Assembly: GCF_000506985.1 (NCBI RefSeq)
Contig: NZ_KI650979.1
Location: 1,054,001 to 1,118,000, forward strand
Direction: 5' to 3'
Origin: Advenella kashmirensis W13003
GTDB taxonomy: Bacteria > Pseudomonadota > Gammaproteobacteria > Burkholderiales > Burkholderiaceae_B
DNA: 64,000 bases
The notes below the pieces were generated by a model. The model was not told the DNA's origin and ran no database searches. It saw only the letters and a list, made by a program, of their open reading frames with translations. Below are positions 45,865 through 55,950 of this stretch, piece by piece. Each line of letters starts with the position of its first letter. The stretch's first letter is position 1. Made by a program: the position numbers and the translations under genes.

Positions 45865-45894
45865 TTGCCTCCGGTGCATATTCCTTAATACTAT
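45865..45894 (+). promoter_or_regulatory. Candidate promoter of the second tctCBA operon
   Basis: TTGCCT (45865-45870) and TACTAT (45889-45894) stand 18 bp apart, about 115 bp upstream of the Bug gene start. Nothing else in the 500-bp stretch 45502-46008 is supported as a gene. A short open frame at 45658-45861 has no ribosome site and no recognisable domain. Confidence 0.35.
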
Positions 45895-46008
45895 CTTGTT
45901 TTAATTAAAGCCAAGTTGCGCGAGACCCGCCACGGTGTTTGAATTAATACGCCAGGATTTCATCTGTAATGATGCCATCTCCGAAAATTCTATAACGAAG
46001 GAATGTCA

Positions 46009-46992
46009 ATGAAAAAGCGTACCCTTTTTTCAGTTGTTACATCTGCCCTTTGTCTGAGTGCCGTAACTATGGGCTCTGCACAGGCAGCGGACTATCCAAG
46101 CAAACCCATCCGCGTGATCGTGCCTTTTGCGCCCGGCGGCTCCACTGATATCGTTGCCCGTGTTGTCACGAGCAAAATGAGCGATATTCTGGGCAAGCCC
46201 ATGGTCATTGAAAACAAAGGCGGCGCCGGCGGCGCGCTGGGCGCAACTGAAGCGGCCCGCGCCAAACCCGATGGCTACACGCTGTCTATTGCGACCGTGT
46301 CCACCATGGCGGTCAATCCCGCATGCAAACCCACTGGCCTTGGCTACGACGCGCTGAAAGATTTCGCACCGGTGGTCAACTTCGCCAATGTACCTAATGT
46401 TCTTGAAGTAAACCCGAAATTCCCATCCAAAGACTTCAAGGCTTTTCTTGAAGAAGTCAAGGCCAACCCCGGCAAGTTCTCCTATGGTTCATCAGGCACT
46501 TGCGGCGTGCTGCACCTGGCCGGAGAAGCCTTCAAACAAACCACCAAAACCGATATTGTGCACGTGCCTTACCGTGGCTCGGGCCCAGCCGTAACCGACG
46601 CTGTCGGCGGACAGATACAAATCCTGTTCGACAATCTGCCTTCATCATTACCCCAGATCCAAGGTGGCAACCTGCGGCCCCTGGCAATCGCCTGGAAAGA
46701 GCGCCTGCCTGCGCTTAAAGATGTACCCACTTTCGCTGAACTGGGTTATGAAAACCTGAATCAGCCCGTCTGGTATGGCCTGCTGGCCCCTGCCGGCACC
46801 CCCAAGGAAGTGATCGACAAACTCAACAGTGTGGCTGTAGAAGCACTGAAAGATCCCAAAGTTGTTGAGGCTCTGGAAAAACAGGGAGCCTTTGTTTCCG
46901 CCAATACACCGGAAGAATTCGGCAAGGAAATCCAGCAACAATTCGATTGGGCCAAGGACGTCGTCAAAAAGGGCAATATCAAGCTCGACTGA
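46009..46992 (+). CDS. Bug/TctC-family extracytoplasmic binding protein
   Basis: The 327-residue protein starts at the second of two close ATG codons, since AAGGA at 45998-46002 fits 46009 better. It has a signal peptide (about 1-27, AQA-ADYPSK). The mature start DYPSKPIRVIVPFAPGGSTDIVAR is the classic Bug motif, and the ligand-loop regions VIENKGGAGGALGA and VPYRGSGPAVTDAVGG are present. It is expected to bind a carboxylate or amide and to serve the TctB/TctA pair encoded next. Confidence 0.92.
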   Translation: MKKRTLFSVVTSALCLSAVTMGSAQAADYPSKPIRVIVPFAPGGSTDIVARVVTSKMSDILGKPMVIENKGGAGGALGATEAARAKPDGYTLSIATVSTMAVNPACKPTGLGYDALKDFAPVVNFANVPNVLEVNPKFPSKDFKAFLEEVKANPGKFSYGSSGTCGVLHLAGEAFKQTTKTDIVHVPYRGSGPAVTDAVGGQIQILFDNLPSSLPQIQGGNLRPLAIAWKERLPALKDVPTFAELGYENLNQPVWYGLLAPAGTPKEVIDKLNSVAVEALKDPKVVEALEKQGAFVSANTPEEFGKEIQQQFDWAKDVVKKGNIKLD

Positions 46993-47094
46993 CGCCAATA
47001 GCGCGCCACTTGTGTCACCGGGATTGGGCATCCCGGGCAGCAGCGTGGCCGCCGTGTTCCTTGCGCAAGTTAAATTTAAAACGAAGGTTAGTTT

Positions 47095-47640
47095 ATGCAC
47101 ATCAAAAATCAGCAGGATTTCTGGTCGGGTGTCATGTTTATTGTGATCGGCGTGGGTTTTGCCCTGCTTGCCGAATCCTATGACATGGGTACGCCCGCCC
47201 GCATGGGTCCGGGTTATTTTCCATTCTGGCTGGGCGTCTGTCTGGCTCTTCTGGGCGCCATCGTCCTGATGACCTCCTTGCGAGGCGAAACCAAAGAAGA
47301 CACAGAAATCGGTCATTTCGACTGGGATATTCTGTTTCTGATCATCGGTTCAATTGCCGTGTTCGCTCTCATGCTCGACCATCTGGGACTGTATATTTCC
47401 GTTCCGTTGCTGATCATCTTCAGCAGTCTGGCAAGTCATGAGTTCAGTATCAAGATCGCCATTTTCAATGCCATTTTCCTGACGCTGTTTACGTGGCTGG
47501 CGTTCATCAAGGGCCTGGGTCTTATCTTCCCCTTGCTGCCAGTGCCTTTCGGCGAATGGTCTCTGCTCGCGCAGATATTTGTCCCGCTGTCACTCATTAT
47601 TGCGGTAGTGACCCTGGCACGTCGACTCAAAGGAAAATAA
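47095..47640 (+). CDS. Tripartite tricarboxylate transporter small permease (TctB family)
   Basis: The 181-residue protein has four membrane segments and the N-terminal QDFWSGVMFIVIGVGFAL stretch with ARMGPGYFPFWLG, a common TctB pattern. The ATG follows AACGAAGG at some distance (AAGGTTAGTTT). It lies 102 bp after the Bug gene and 4 bp before tctA. Confidence 0.9.
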   Translation: MHIKNQQDFWSGVMFIVIGVGFALLAESYDMGTPARMGPGYFPFWLGVCLALLGAIVLMTSLRGETKEDTEIGHFDWDILFLIIGSIAVFALMLDHLGLYISVPLLIIFSSLASHEFSIKIAIFNAIFLTLFTWLAFIKGLGLIFPLLPVPFGEWSLLAQIFVPLSLIIAVVTLARRLKGK

Positions 47641-47644
47641 CATC

Positions 47645-49150
47645 ATGGAAATATTAGATCACCTGGCGTTAGGTTTTTCAGTCGCATTCACGCCGGAAAA
47701 CCTGCTCTACGCACTGCTCGGATGTATTCTGGGCACCCTGATTGGCGTGCTGCCCGGCATTGGCCCGGTCCCTACGATCGCGATGCTGCTGCCACTCACT
47801 TATGTTCTGCCACCCGTCGCCGGCCTGATTATGCTTGCCGGTATTTACTACGGTTCACAGTATGGGGGGTCCACCACGGCCATCCTGGTCGCGTTGCCGG
47901 GGGAAACCTCGGCGGTGGTCACGGTGCTGGACGGCCACCAGATGGCCAAGAATGGGCGAGCGGGGGCGGCACTGTCCATCGCCGCGCTGGGCTCGTTCTT
48001 TGCCGGCTGCTTTGCGACCGTTCTGCTGGCTGCCTTTGCACCGCCCCTGGCCGAAGTGGCCTTCAAGTTCGGTCCGGCCGAGTACTTCTCGCTCATGGTG
48101 CTGGGTCTGATCGGTGCCGTGGTGCTGGCCTCCGGTTCGTTGCCTAAAGCCATCTGCATGATTCTTTTGGGTCTGCTGCTGGGTATGGTGGGTACCGATG
48201 TGAACTCGGGTGTCGCCCGTTATGACTTCGGCATTCCTGAACTGCAGGATGGCATCGACTTCGCCGTTGTTGCCATGGGCGTGTTCGGCCTGGCCGAGAT
48301 TATGAATAATCTGGCGCAAAAAGAAAATCGCGTCGATATTACCGACAAGATCGGCAGCCTGTATCCAAACAAACAGGAGTTCAAAGAAGCGGCACCGGCC
48401 TCCTTGCGTGGCACGATGCTGGGTTCTGCACTGGGTATTCTGCCAGGCGGCGGTGCCGTACTCTCGTCTTTTGCGTCCTACACGCTGGAGAAGAAGCTTT
48501 CCAAGAACCCTGAACGCTTCGGTAAAGGCCACCCTGCCGGTCTGGCCGGTCCTGAATCAGCCAATAATGCGGCTGCACAGACGTCCTTCATCCCGCTGCT
48601 CACACTGGGTATTCCCGGTAACGCGGTGACGGCGCTGATGGTGGGTGCGATGACGATTCACAACATTCAGCCTGGCCCGCAGGTGATGACCAGCAACCCC
48701 GATCTGTTCTGGGGCCTGATCGTTTCCATGTGGATCGGCAACATGATGCTGGTGATTCTGAATCTGCCACTGGTCGGTCTTTGGGTCAAACTGCTCAAAG
48801 TACCTTACCGTGTGCTGTTTCCCGCGATTGTGCTGTTCTGCTCAGTCGGTGTGTACTCGTTGAACTACAACGTGTTCGACATCTACATCATGGCCATCTT
48901 CGGTATCATCGGCTATTTCTGGAGCAAGCTCAAATGCGAAGGCGCACCGCTGCTGTTGGGACTGGTGCTGGGCCCGATGATGGAAGAGAACTTCCGTCGT
49001 GCTCTGCTGCTGTCACGAGGTGATTTCACCACGTTCGTCACGCGTCCGCTGTCCATGTCTCTGCTGGTTGCAGCGGCAATACTGGTGGTGATTGTTGCGA
49101 TCCCATCGATTCGCAAGAAACGTGAGGAAACCTTCGTAGAAGAAGATTAA
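47645..49150 (+). CDS. Tripartite tricarboxylate transporter large permease (TctA family)
   Basis: The 501-residue protein has LGCILGTLIGVLPGIGPVPTIAMLLPL (in parts, about 26-52), YGGSTTAILVALPGETSAV and in the second half LGILPGGGAVLSSFASY. These paired PGIG/PGGG motifs define TctA. It is the ion-coupled channel of the second TTT system in the window. It shows the same architecture as, but clearly different sequence from, the copy at 29915. A terminator follows. Confidence 0.93.
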   Translation: MEILDHLALGFSVAFTPENLLYALLGCILGTLIGVLPGIGPVPTIAMLLPLTYVLPPVAGLIMLAGIYYGSQYGGSTTAILVALPGETSAVVTVLDGHQMAKNGRAGAALSIAALGSFFAGCFATVLLAAFAPPLAEVAFKFGPAEYFSLMVLGLIGAVVLASGSLPKAICMILLGLLLGMVGTDVNSGVARYDFGIPELQDGIDFAVVAMGVFGLAEIMNNLAQKENRVDITDKIGSLYPNKQEFKEAAPASLRGTMLGSALGILPGGGAVLSSFASYTLEKKLSKNPERFGKGHPAGLAGPESANNAAAQTSFIPLLTLGIPGNAVTALMVGAMTIHNIQPGPQVMTSNPDLFWGLIVSMWIGNMMLVILNLPLVGLWVKLLKVPYRVLFPAIVLFCSVGVYSLNYNVFDIYIMAIFGIIGYFWSKLKCEGAPLLLGLVLGPMMEENFRRALLLSRGDFTTFVTRPLSMSLLVAAAILVVIVAIPSIRKKREETFVEED

Positions 49151-49170
49151 CCCTGCGTTCTGACAGAACA

Positions 49171-49228
49171 ATCCCCGCCCGGATCTGTTGTTAAAAACAA
49201 GAGGATCCGATCAGGCGGGGATTTTTTT
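49171..49228 (+). terminator. Intrinsic terminator after the second tctA
   Basis: ATCCCCGCC (49171-49179) pairs with GGCGGGGAT (49214-49222), with inner GGATC/GATCC pairing, followed by TTTTTTT. The long upper stem-loop is unusual but the base is strong. Confidence 0.8.
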
Positions 49229-49337
49229 GTCTGTCGTTTTTGTGAAAAGTTTTTATGAAAGCCGGGTTCCGTTTACCGCGAACCCTTCACCTTGCAAACG
49301 AAACGCAGCGCATGGCGTCTGGCGCCATGCGCCGATA

Positions 49338-50165
<828 letters not shown>

Positions 50166-50205
50166 TCAATGACACGGACTAACCCGCAACTCAGGATTTA
50201 CCCTA

Positions 50206-50237
50206 TATACGGTTGTTCCTGGTGAAAGTTCCGTATA
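50206..50237. promoter_or_regulatory. Inverted repeat in the SDR/iclR spacer, possible IclR operator
   Basis: TATACGG (50206-50212) and CCGTATA (50231-50237) are exact complements with an 18-base spacer, in the 189-bp divergent region. TATACT at 50234-50239 could be a -10 for iclR. An operator for the adjacent IclR regulator is the likely meaning. Confidence 0.42.
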
Positions 50238-50273
50238 CTCGGTCATCACTTTTATCTGTAAAACTGGAATTTT

Positions 50274-51059
50274 ATGGCTGAAAAATCAACGGCTACTGCG
50301 GCCTCCCGCTATTCCGCGCCGGCCCTGGAAAAAGGAATGGCGATTCTGGAAGTGCTCAGCGAGAGCGCCGAGGGTTGCACCATGAACGAACTGAGCGCGC
50401 GACTGGGGCGGTCGGTCAGTGAAATATTCCGCATGGTGATCGTCCTGGAAAAACTCGGTTATATTGCCGCCGATGCGAGCGATCGCTATTGCCTGACCTT
50501 ACGGCTTTTTCATCTGGCGCATCGACACTATCCGGTGCGCCAACTCAGCGAATGCGCCCTGCCGTTGATGCAGGAGCTGGCCATTCAGTGCCAGCAATCC
50601 TGTCACTTAAGCATTTACCGGCAGGGGCGTCTGGTGATTATCGCGCAGGTGGACAGTCCGGCCCGCTGGTCGCTCAGTCTGAAACTGGGCACGCAAATGG
50701 GCCTGGGCGACACTTCATCCGGCCAGGTATTGCTCGCGTTCTGCGACGAGGCTGAACGCGTGCGGATGCTGCAGACGCATGTCCCGACAGACGGCGAAGT
50801 GATCGTGCCGGAAACACAGTTGCGCCGCCAGTTGGCCAAAGTCAGAAAAGACGGCTATTCAGTCATGAAAAGCCGGCAGATACAAGGCGTCACCAATATT
50901 GCGGCACCGGTGCGCGACCAATATGGCCAGGTGGTGGCTGCAGTGAATGTACCGCATATTGCCCGGATCGATGCCCTGCAAACCCCAGCGATTGAAGACA
51001 TCCGCCCCATGCTGCTGCAGGTCGCGGGGCGTATCTCGCATCGACTCGGCCAGCAATAG
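50274..51059 (+). CDS. IclR-family transcriptional regulator
   Basis: The 261-residue protein has an N-terminal winged helix (SAPALEKGMAILEVL, then MNELSARLGRSVSEIFRMV at about 40-60). The C-terminal effector domain contains SLKLGTQMGLGDTSSGQVLLAF and YSVMKSRQIQGVTNIAAPV. IclR proteins sense small acids in catabolic pathways. Its position between an SDR gene and an orphan Bug gene, beside a sugar-acid operon, suggests it controls that region. Confidence 0.92.
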   Translation: MAEKSTATAASRYSAPALEKGMAILEVLSESAEGCTMNELSARLGRSVSEIFRMVIVLEKLGYIAADASDRYCLTLRLFHLAHRHYPVRQLSECALPLMQELAIQCQQSCHLSIYRQGRLVIIAQVDSPARWSLSLKLGTQMGLGDTSSGQVLLAFCDEAERVRMLQTHVPTDGEVIVPETQLRRQLAKVRKDGYSVMKSRQIQGVTNIAAPVRDQYGQVVAAVNVPHIARIDALQTPAIEDIRPMLLQVAGRISHRLGQQ

Positions 51060-51274
51060 CAGAATCGCAACTGATGCCGCACCAGGGAGATACGTGCGCC
51101 AACCTGCGGTTATCGCAAGCCGCCTCTTGTATACGGGTATACCGGGGTATTGGAATGGAAAAGTCCGCCTTTCGAATTTACCGATAGGCATTCGGCGTCT
51201 TTGCCAACATACTATATGGCTGAACGTTACGCGTGCCTGCCTGTGCGCCAATGCCCCCTCATGGAGACATATTA

Positions 51275-52252
51275 ATGAAAATGACGCCCTTTCGCCTGAC
51301 CGCCGTGCTGGCTTTGCTCGTTTCTCCGGCCATCAGCGCCGCTGCCGACTACCCCGAGCACCCCATTTCAATGATCGTGCCCTTTGCCGCTGGCGGCCCC
51401 ACCGACGTTGTGGCTCGCTCGCTTGCCAATGAAATGGGCAAAGTCCTCAAGCAGACCGTTGTCGTGGAGAACAAAACCGGTGCAGGCGGCACCCTCGCAG
51501 CCGGTTATGTCGCCTCTTCCAAGCCCGATGGCTACACTATTTTCCTGCACCACACCGGCATGGCGACCGCCCCCGCCCTGTACAGCAAACTGCGTTATGA
51601 CCCGCTCAAAAGCTTTGAGTATATTGGTGAAGTAGTCGATGTCCCGATGACACTGATGGCGCGCTCGGACCTGCCGCCAAACACCTTCAAGGAATTTGTG
51701 GACTACGCCAAGGCCAACGGCGACAAGATCAACCTGGCCAACGCCGGCCCTGGCGCGGTATCACAGTTGTGTGGTTCCTTGCTGCAGCAGGCCATGGGCG
51801 TCAAATTCACCACTGTCCCGTTCCAGGGTACCGGCCCGGCCATGACCGCGCTCATGGGCAAACAGGTAGATGTGTTGTGCGATCAGACCACGCAGACGCT
51901 GCCCCATATCGCAGCCGGTGATCTGAAATTTTATGGCGTAACCACGCCTGAGCGACTCAAACAGCTGCCTGACGCGCCCACGCTGGACGAACAGGGCCTC
52001 AAGGGTTTTGATGTGAAAGTCTGGCATGGTCTGTATGCCGCCAAGGGCACCTCGCCCGAAGCCATCGGCAAGCTCAATGAAGCATTGAAAGTCGCGCTCA
52101 AGGCGCCTGCTTTCGTGGATCGGATGGAAAAACTCGGGGCACAGATCGTGAGTGAAGATCGCCAGACACCCGAGTCGCTACAGAAATGGCTGCAGGCTGA
52201 AGTAGCCAAATGGGGTCCGGTTCTGAAAGCGGAAAATATCAGCGTTAATTGA
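51275..52252 (+). CDS. Orphan Bug/TctC-family binding protein
   Basis: The 325-residue protein starts at 51275 after GGAGACATATTA; a start at 51233 would add a non-signal extension. The signal peptide (about 1-22) ends at SAAA-DYPEHP. Bug motifs are MIVPFAAGGPTDVVARSLA, VVENKTGAGGTLAAG and VPFQGTGPAMTALMGKQVD. No tctA/tctB gene accompanies it, as is usual for most Bug proteins in Alcaligenaceae. It may share a permease elsewhere, such as the one at 47095-49150. It is convergent with the aldose-epimerase gene. Confidence 0.92.
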   Translation: MKMTPFRLTAVLALLVSPAISAAADYPEHPISMIVPFAAGGPTDVVARSLANEMGKVLKQTVVVENKTGAGGTLAAGYVASSKPDGYTIFLHHTGMATAPALYSKLRYDPLKSFEYIGEVVDVPMTLMARSDLPPNTFKEFVDYAKANGDKINLANAGPGAVSQLCGSLLQQAMGVKFTTVPFQGTGPAMTALMGKQVDVLCDQTTQTLPHIAAGDLKFYGVTTPERLKQLPDAPTLDEQGLKGFDVKVWHGLYAAKGTSPEAIGKLNEALKVALKAPAFVDRMEKLGAQIVSEDRQTPESLQKWLQAEVAKWGPVLKAENISVN

Positions 52253-52325
52253 TCGCCTGCCTGTTTTAAGGCAGCGCGCCCGCCCACAATCTGCGCCTGT
52301 GATGCATCAAGCTCACAGGCGTTTT

Positions 52326-53234
52326 CTATTCACTGAACGCCACTTCAAATGTCATCACGCTGGTGAGCGACTGCCCCGGTTCCAGTTGCTGGCCGCCGAC
52401 CTGCATCGGCCCATGGGTGGCGTTCAGATTGAAGGCGTCGGAGGTATTGCTGACCGGTTCAGCGCAAAACCAGTCTTTACCGGGCGGACTGTAGACCACC
52501 AGAAAATCGAGCGGCTGGGTGGCGGTCATGCGCAGCGTGCGCCGTTCGTCGGGCCAGTGAATATCCACAATATGATCCCACTCGGTAAACGGATGGTCAA
52601 ATACGTGGCGGTCGATCGCAATGCCCTGTTTGAGCGCGTCGGTGTCCGGATGCATGGCCAGGTTCAGCGGCATGACCTCTTCGTCACTGATCCAGGCCTG
52701 TCCCACGCCGGCAGTCAGCGTGGTATCACTATGACGAACGAAATAGGGATGATGCCCGATTCCGACCGGCATGACCCGATGCCCGGTATTGGTGACCGTC
52801 AGATGCACCTTCAGCCTGAGCGGTTCCAGCACAAAGCGCTGTTCTGCGACAAACGCGTAAGGCCATGCGTCCGGCGCATGGGTATAGCGTATGACCAGTT
52901 CGTTTTCCGACTGGGAATCGACGGTCCATGGCTGGTTGCGCGCAATGCCGTGAATACTATGCGGCGAATCCGGTTTCGAAGAGGGGTAGGTGACCCGCTG
53001 TCCTTCGAATTCGAAGGTGCCGTTGCGCAACCGGCCGAACCAGGGAACCAGGGGGAAGCTGGACATATCCGAGACCCGGCCCTCTTCGATAGCCTGCGCT
53101 GAAGCGTCGCGCAGCCACGGGCAGATTACATCTTCGATACGATGACGGTAACCGGCAATGGCGCCGCCAATGTGAGGGGCGACAATCAGTTCGGCCTCGC
53201 CGGCACGCAGGGTAATCAGTTTTGATTCACTCAT
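52326..53234 (-). CDS. Aldose 1-epimerase family protein
   Basis: The 302-residue protein starts at 53234 behind AAGGATGTCAA. It has the galactose-mutarotase-like beta-sandwich pattern: HSIHGIARNQPW, GIGHHPYFVRH with catalytic His, DHIVDIHWP, and a Glu late in the chain (ESxT-like CAEPVSNTSDAFN). It interconverts alpha and beta anomers of a sugar. It is the last gene of the long minus-strand train, 27 bp after the isomerase gene. Confidence 0.87.
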   Translation of the reverse strand: MSESKLITLRAGEAELIVAPHIGGAIAGYRHRIEDVICPWLRDASAQAIEEGRVSDMSSFPLVPWFGRLRNGTFEFEGQRVTYPSSKPDSPHSIHGIARNQPWTVDSQSENELVIRYTHAPDAWPYAFVAEQRFVLEPLRLKVHLTVTNTGHRVMPVGIGHHPYFVRHSDTTLTAGVGQAWISDEEVMPLNLAMHPDTDALKQGIAIDRHVFDHPFTEWDHIVDIHWPDERRTLRMTATQPLDFLVVYSPPGKDWFCAEPVSNTSDAFNLNATHGPMQVGGQQLEPGQSLTSVMTFEVAFSE

Positions 53235-53261
53235 TTGACATCCTTTCTTTCCATTTACCAC

Positions 53262-54080
53262 TCAGGCGTCGTTGCGCTGCATCGCGCGTGGCGCAGCGTC
53301 CCAATAACGCTTCAGCCAGCCCAGGCCCTCGCGCGTGCCCTGCGCCGGTCTATACTCGCAGCCTATCCAGCCATCGTAACCCAGCGCTTCGAGCTGGGCA
53401 AACAGATACGGATAATGAAGCTCGCCGGTGTCGGGCTCGTGGCGGTCCGGCGCGCCGGCAATCTGCATATGCCCCACCAGCCCCGCTCCCACCGACGACT
53501 GGATATGACGACTGACATCGCCTTCGGTCCGCTGGCAATGGTAAAGATCCATCTGTATTCGCACATTGTCCATATTGACCTGCGCCAGCACCTCGCGTGC
53601 CTGCGCCTGGCCCGACAGAAAGTACCCCGGCATGTCCACCGGATTAATGGGTTCGATCATCAGGTCCAGGCCGGCCCCCTGCAGTAATGTGGCGGCCCGG
53701 GCGATGGTTTCCAGGTATTGCACGTGAGCGGCCGCCCGCGATGCCGGGTCGCGCACGATGCCCGCCATCACATGAATGCGCGGCACACCCAGGATCAAGG
53801 CATAATCGATAGCCTTTTTTACACCATCCAGACACTCGGTCTGGCGACCCGGCAGACTGGCCAGGCCTTTTTCTCCTGCAGCGGCAACGCCCGGCGGCGC
53901 ATTAATCAGTACCTGCTGCAAATCATGGTCCTGGAGACGACGACGAATCTCGCCGGCCTCTTCCTCATACGGAAACAGGCATTCCACGCCCCTGAAACCA
54001 TCCCGCGCCGCCTCTCCATAGCGATCCAGAAACGGTACTTCGTTGTAGAGCAAAGACAGATTGGCTGCAAACTTCAGCAT
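53262..54080 (-). CDS. Hydroxypyruvate isomerase-like (Hyi/OtnI family) TIM-barrel protein
   Basis: The 272-residue protein has the family pattern: KFAANLSLLYNEVPFLDRYGEAARDGFRGVE (in parts) at the N-terminus, the metal-binding MIEPINPVDMPGYF, IQMDLYHCQRTEGD, GHMQIAGAPDRHEPDTGE and IGCEYRP. The family contains hydroxypyruvate isomerase and 2-oxo-tetronate isomerase (OtnI). With a KDPG-type aldolase and dehydrogenases in the same operon, a step on a C3-C4 keto acid is possible. The start overlaps the preceding Ldh gene by 7 bp. Confidence 0.87.
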   Translation of the reverse strand: MLKFAANLSLLYNEVPFLDRYGEAARDGFRGVECLFPYEEEAGEIRRRLQDHDLQQVLINAPPGVAAAGEKGLASLPGRQTECLDGVKKAIDYALILGVPRIHVMAGIVRDPASRAAAHVQYLETIARAATLLQGAGLDLMIEPINPVDMPGYFLSGQAQAREVLAQVNMDNVRIQMDLYHCQRTEGDVSRHIQSSVGAGLVGHMQIAGAPDRHEPDTGELHYPYLFAQLEALGYDGWIGCEYRPAQGTREGLGWLKRYWDAAPRAMQRNDA

Positions 54081-55075
54081 GCCTGATACCCCATTTGCGC
54101 CAACAGACTGTCCGGTACGACAACCCCCTGCTCCTGCGCGGTATAGGCCAGATCATGGCGACGCGCGCCCGGCAGGCGTACACCCTCATCGTCCAGCATG
54201 GCGGCAATCAGGTCTTCAATACGGTTGAAATAAGTCTGTTGCCCGGCCAGCGCCTGCGGATCGATCAGAATGAACATCTGACCCAGGCGCGGTTCATTGC
54301 CGGTATCCTCATAGAGCTGGTCGGCTTCGTAACCGAAATTGGACCCCGTCAGCGCCACGCAGAGCAATTCGACCATCAGAGCCAGCATGGCCCCTTTGAC
54401 GCCGCCTGCGGCCTGCATACTGCCCTTGAGAGCGGCCTGGGCATCGTTCGTGGGCCGGCCTTCGCTGTCCAGCGCCCAGCCGTCCGGAATGGGCTTGTTG
54501 TCGCGTGCAGCCAGAATCACCTTGCCCCGCGCCACTTGGGACAGCGACAAATCAATCATGACCGGATCGGCCTGTTCGCGCGGAAAAGCGGCGGCAATGG
54601 GGTTGGTGCCGAACAAGGGGCGTTTACCACCCCAGGCCGTGATGGCCGAAGGCGAATTGCTGAATGCCAGACCAACCAGACCCGCCTGCGCTACGGGCTC
54701 CAGATGATAGGCAGCCATGCCGAAGTGATGGCTATTGGCCACGCCGGCCATGCAAATGCCCGTCTGTCTGGCTTTTTCAATGGCGGACTTGATGGCCAGC
54801 TCGCAGGCTGAAAATGCCAGCCCGGTTCCGGCATCGACCAGAAGCGCCGATGCTTTTTCCTGCACAATCTGTGGTTCGGCGGCACCATCGGCGCGCCCGG
54901 AAGACAAATGCAGCGCATAGCTTGGCACGCGGGAAACGCCATGTGTGGCTATGCCGCGCGCATCCGCGAATACCAGCGCATTGGCCGTGGCTTGCGCCAT
55001 GGCGGGATTGGCGCCCGCGCCTGCCAGCGTGTCACGTGCCAGTGCACTAAGTGAAGAAAGTGAAATTGTTGCCAT
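54074..55075 (-). CDS. Ldh-family (malate/L-lactate type) oxidoreductase
   Basis: The 333-residue protein starts after GACGAGGCAGC. It has the Ldh_2 pattern: DARGIATHGVSRVPSY, VANSHHFGMAAYH with the catalytic His, FSNSPSAITAWGG, FGTNPIAAAFP and MIDLSLSQVARGK. Members reduce or oxidise 2-keto/2-hydroxy acids with NAD(P), for example malate, sulfolactate, ureidoglycolate or 2,3-diketogulonate. A second member lies at 63063 in the same gene train. The 190 bp upstream to the aldolase gene holds no supported gene and might contain an internal promoter. Confidence 0.88.
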   Translation of the reverse strand: MATISLSSLSALARDTLAGAGANPAMAQATANALVFADARGIATHGVSRVPSYALHLSSGRADGAAEPQIVQEKASALLVDAGTGLAFSACELAIKSAIEKARQTGICMAGVANSHHFGMAAYHLEPVAQAGLVGLAFSNSPSAITAWGGKRPLFGTNPIAAAFPREQADPVMIDLSLSQVARGKVILAARDNKPIPDGWALDSEGRPTNDAQAALKGSMQAAGGVKGAMLALMVELLCVALTGSNFGYEADQLYEDTGNEPRLGQMFILIDPQALAGQQTYFNRIEDLIAAMLDDEGVRLPGARRHDLAYTAQEQGVVVPDSLLAQMGYQAC

Positions 55076-55266
55076 GCTGCCTCGTCCCTGTTGTTGTATT
55101 GAAATCTGCCGGACGCCGGCGAGCGATCACACGACATCCTGTTTTCAGTCTAATGATAATTCAGGAAAGCGCGGCCCGCTCAGGATCGCGATGACGATGG
55201 GCAATTTGTTACGCATTGCAGCGTGTCGTGCAGGAATGCAGGGTGCGGGCAGTCGCCGAATCGTTT

Positions 55267-55905
55267 TTATGAGGACTGGGCCTGCCCGGACGGCACGCTG
55301 GCCGCTGCCGCCAGTGCCGTAATGGCGCGCCAGTCCTGCGCTTTCACCAAATCGGCAGGCGCCAGCCAGGAGCCGCCCACGCAAGCCACATTGGGCAGCG
55401 CCAGATACGCCGCCGCATTCGCTGCATGGATTCCCCCGGTCGGACAGAACACAATATCGGGTAACGGACTGTGCAGGGACTTGAGCAACGGTATGCCGCC
55501 GACCGCTTCGGCAGGAAAGAGTTTCAGGGCATGAAAACCGGCATCAAACGCGTTCATGGCCTCGGTGGGCGTGGCCACACCAGGCAGAAAAGGCACCCGG
55601 TTGGCGGCCAGCGCCGGCAGCAGCGCTGCAGGCAGGCCAGGGGACACGGCAAAACGGGCGCCTGCCTTGAGTGCGGCATCCAGTTGGCCTGCATCCCGTA
55701 TAGTACCGACGCCGATCAGCGCATCGGGAAACGCATTCACCAGCTCGCGCACGCCGTCCAGGGCGGCAGGTGTGCGCAAGGTAATTTCAAATGTGTTGAT
55801 ACCACCTGCCAGCAAGGCGCGGGTGACCTGTAATGCCTCGTCGACAGACTGTATTACCATGACCGGCATGACCGGCCCGCGCTTGAGAATGGCAAGTGTG
55901 TCCAC
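55267..55905 (-). CDS. 2-keto-3-deoxy-(6-phospho)gluconate aldolase family protein
   Basis: The 212-residue class I aldolase has TFEITLRTPAAL with the catalytic Glu, ALIGVGTIRDAGQL, FAVSPGLPAALL, the Schiff-base Lys in ALKLFPAEAVGG and the phosphate loop FCPTGGIH. This is the Eda pattern. It cleaves a 2-keto-3-deoxy acid, phosphorylated or not, to pyruvate and an aldehyde. In the operon it would follow the IlvD/Edd-type dehydratase. Confidence 0.92.
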   Translation of the reverse strand: MDTLAILKRGPVMPVMVIQSVDEALQVTRALLAGGINTFEITLRTPAALDGVRELVNAFPDALIGVGTIRDAGQLDAALKAGARFAVSPGLPAALLPALAANRVPFLPGVATPTEAMNAFDAGFHALKLFPAEAVGGIPLLKSLHSPLPDIVFCPTGGIHAANAAAYLALPNVACVGGSWLAPADLVKAQDWRAITALAAAASVPSGQAQSS

Positions 55906-55950
55906 GGTTATATTTCCTTTGTGATTGGATTCGGGCAGAACGACTGCAGA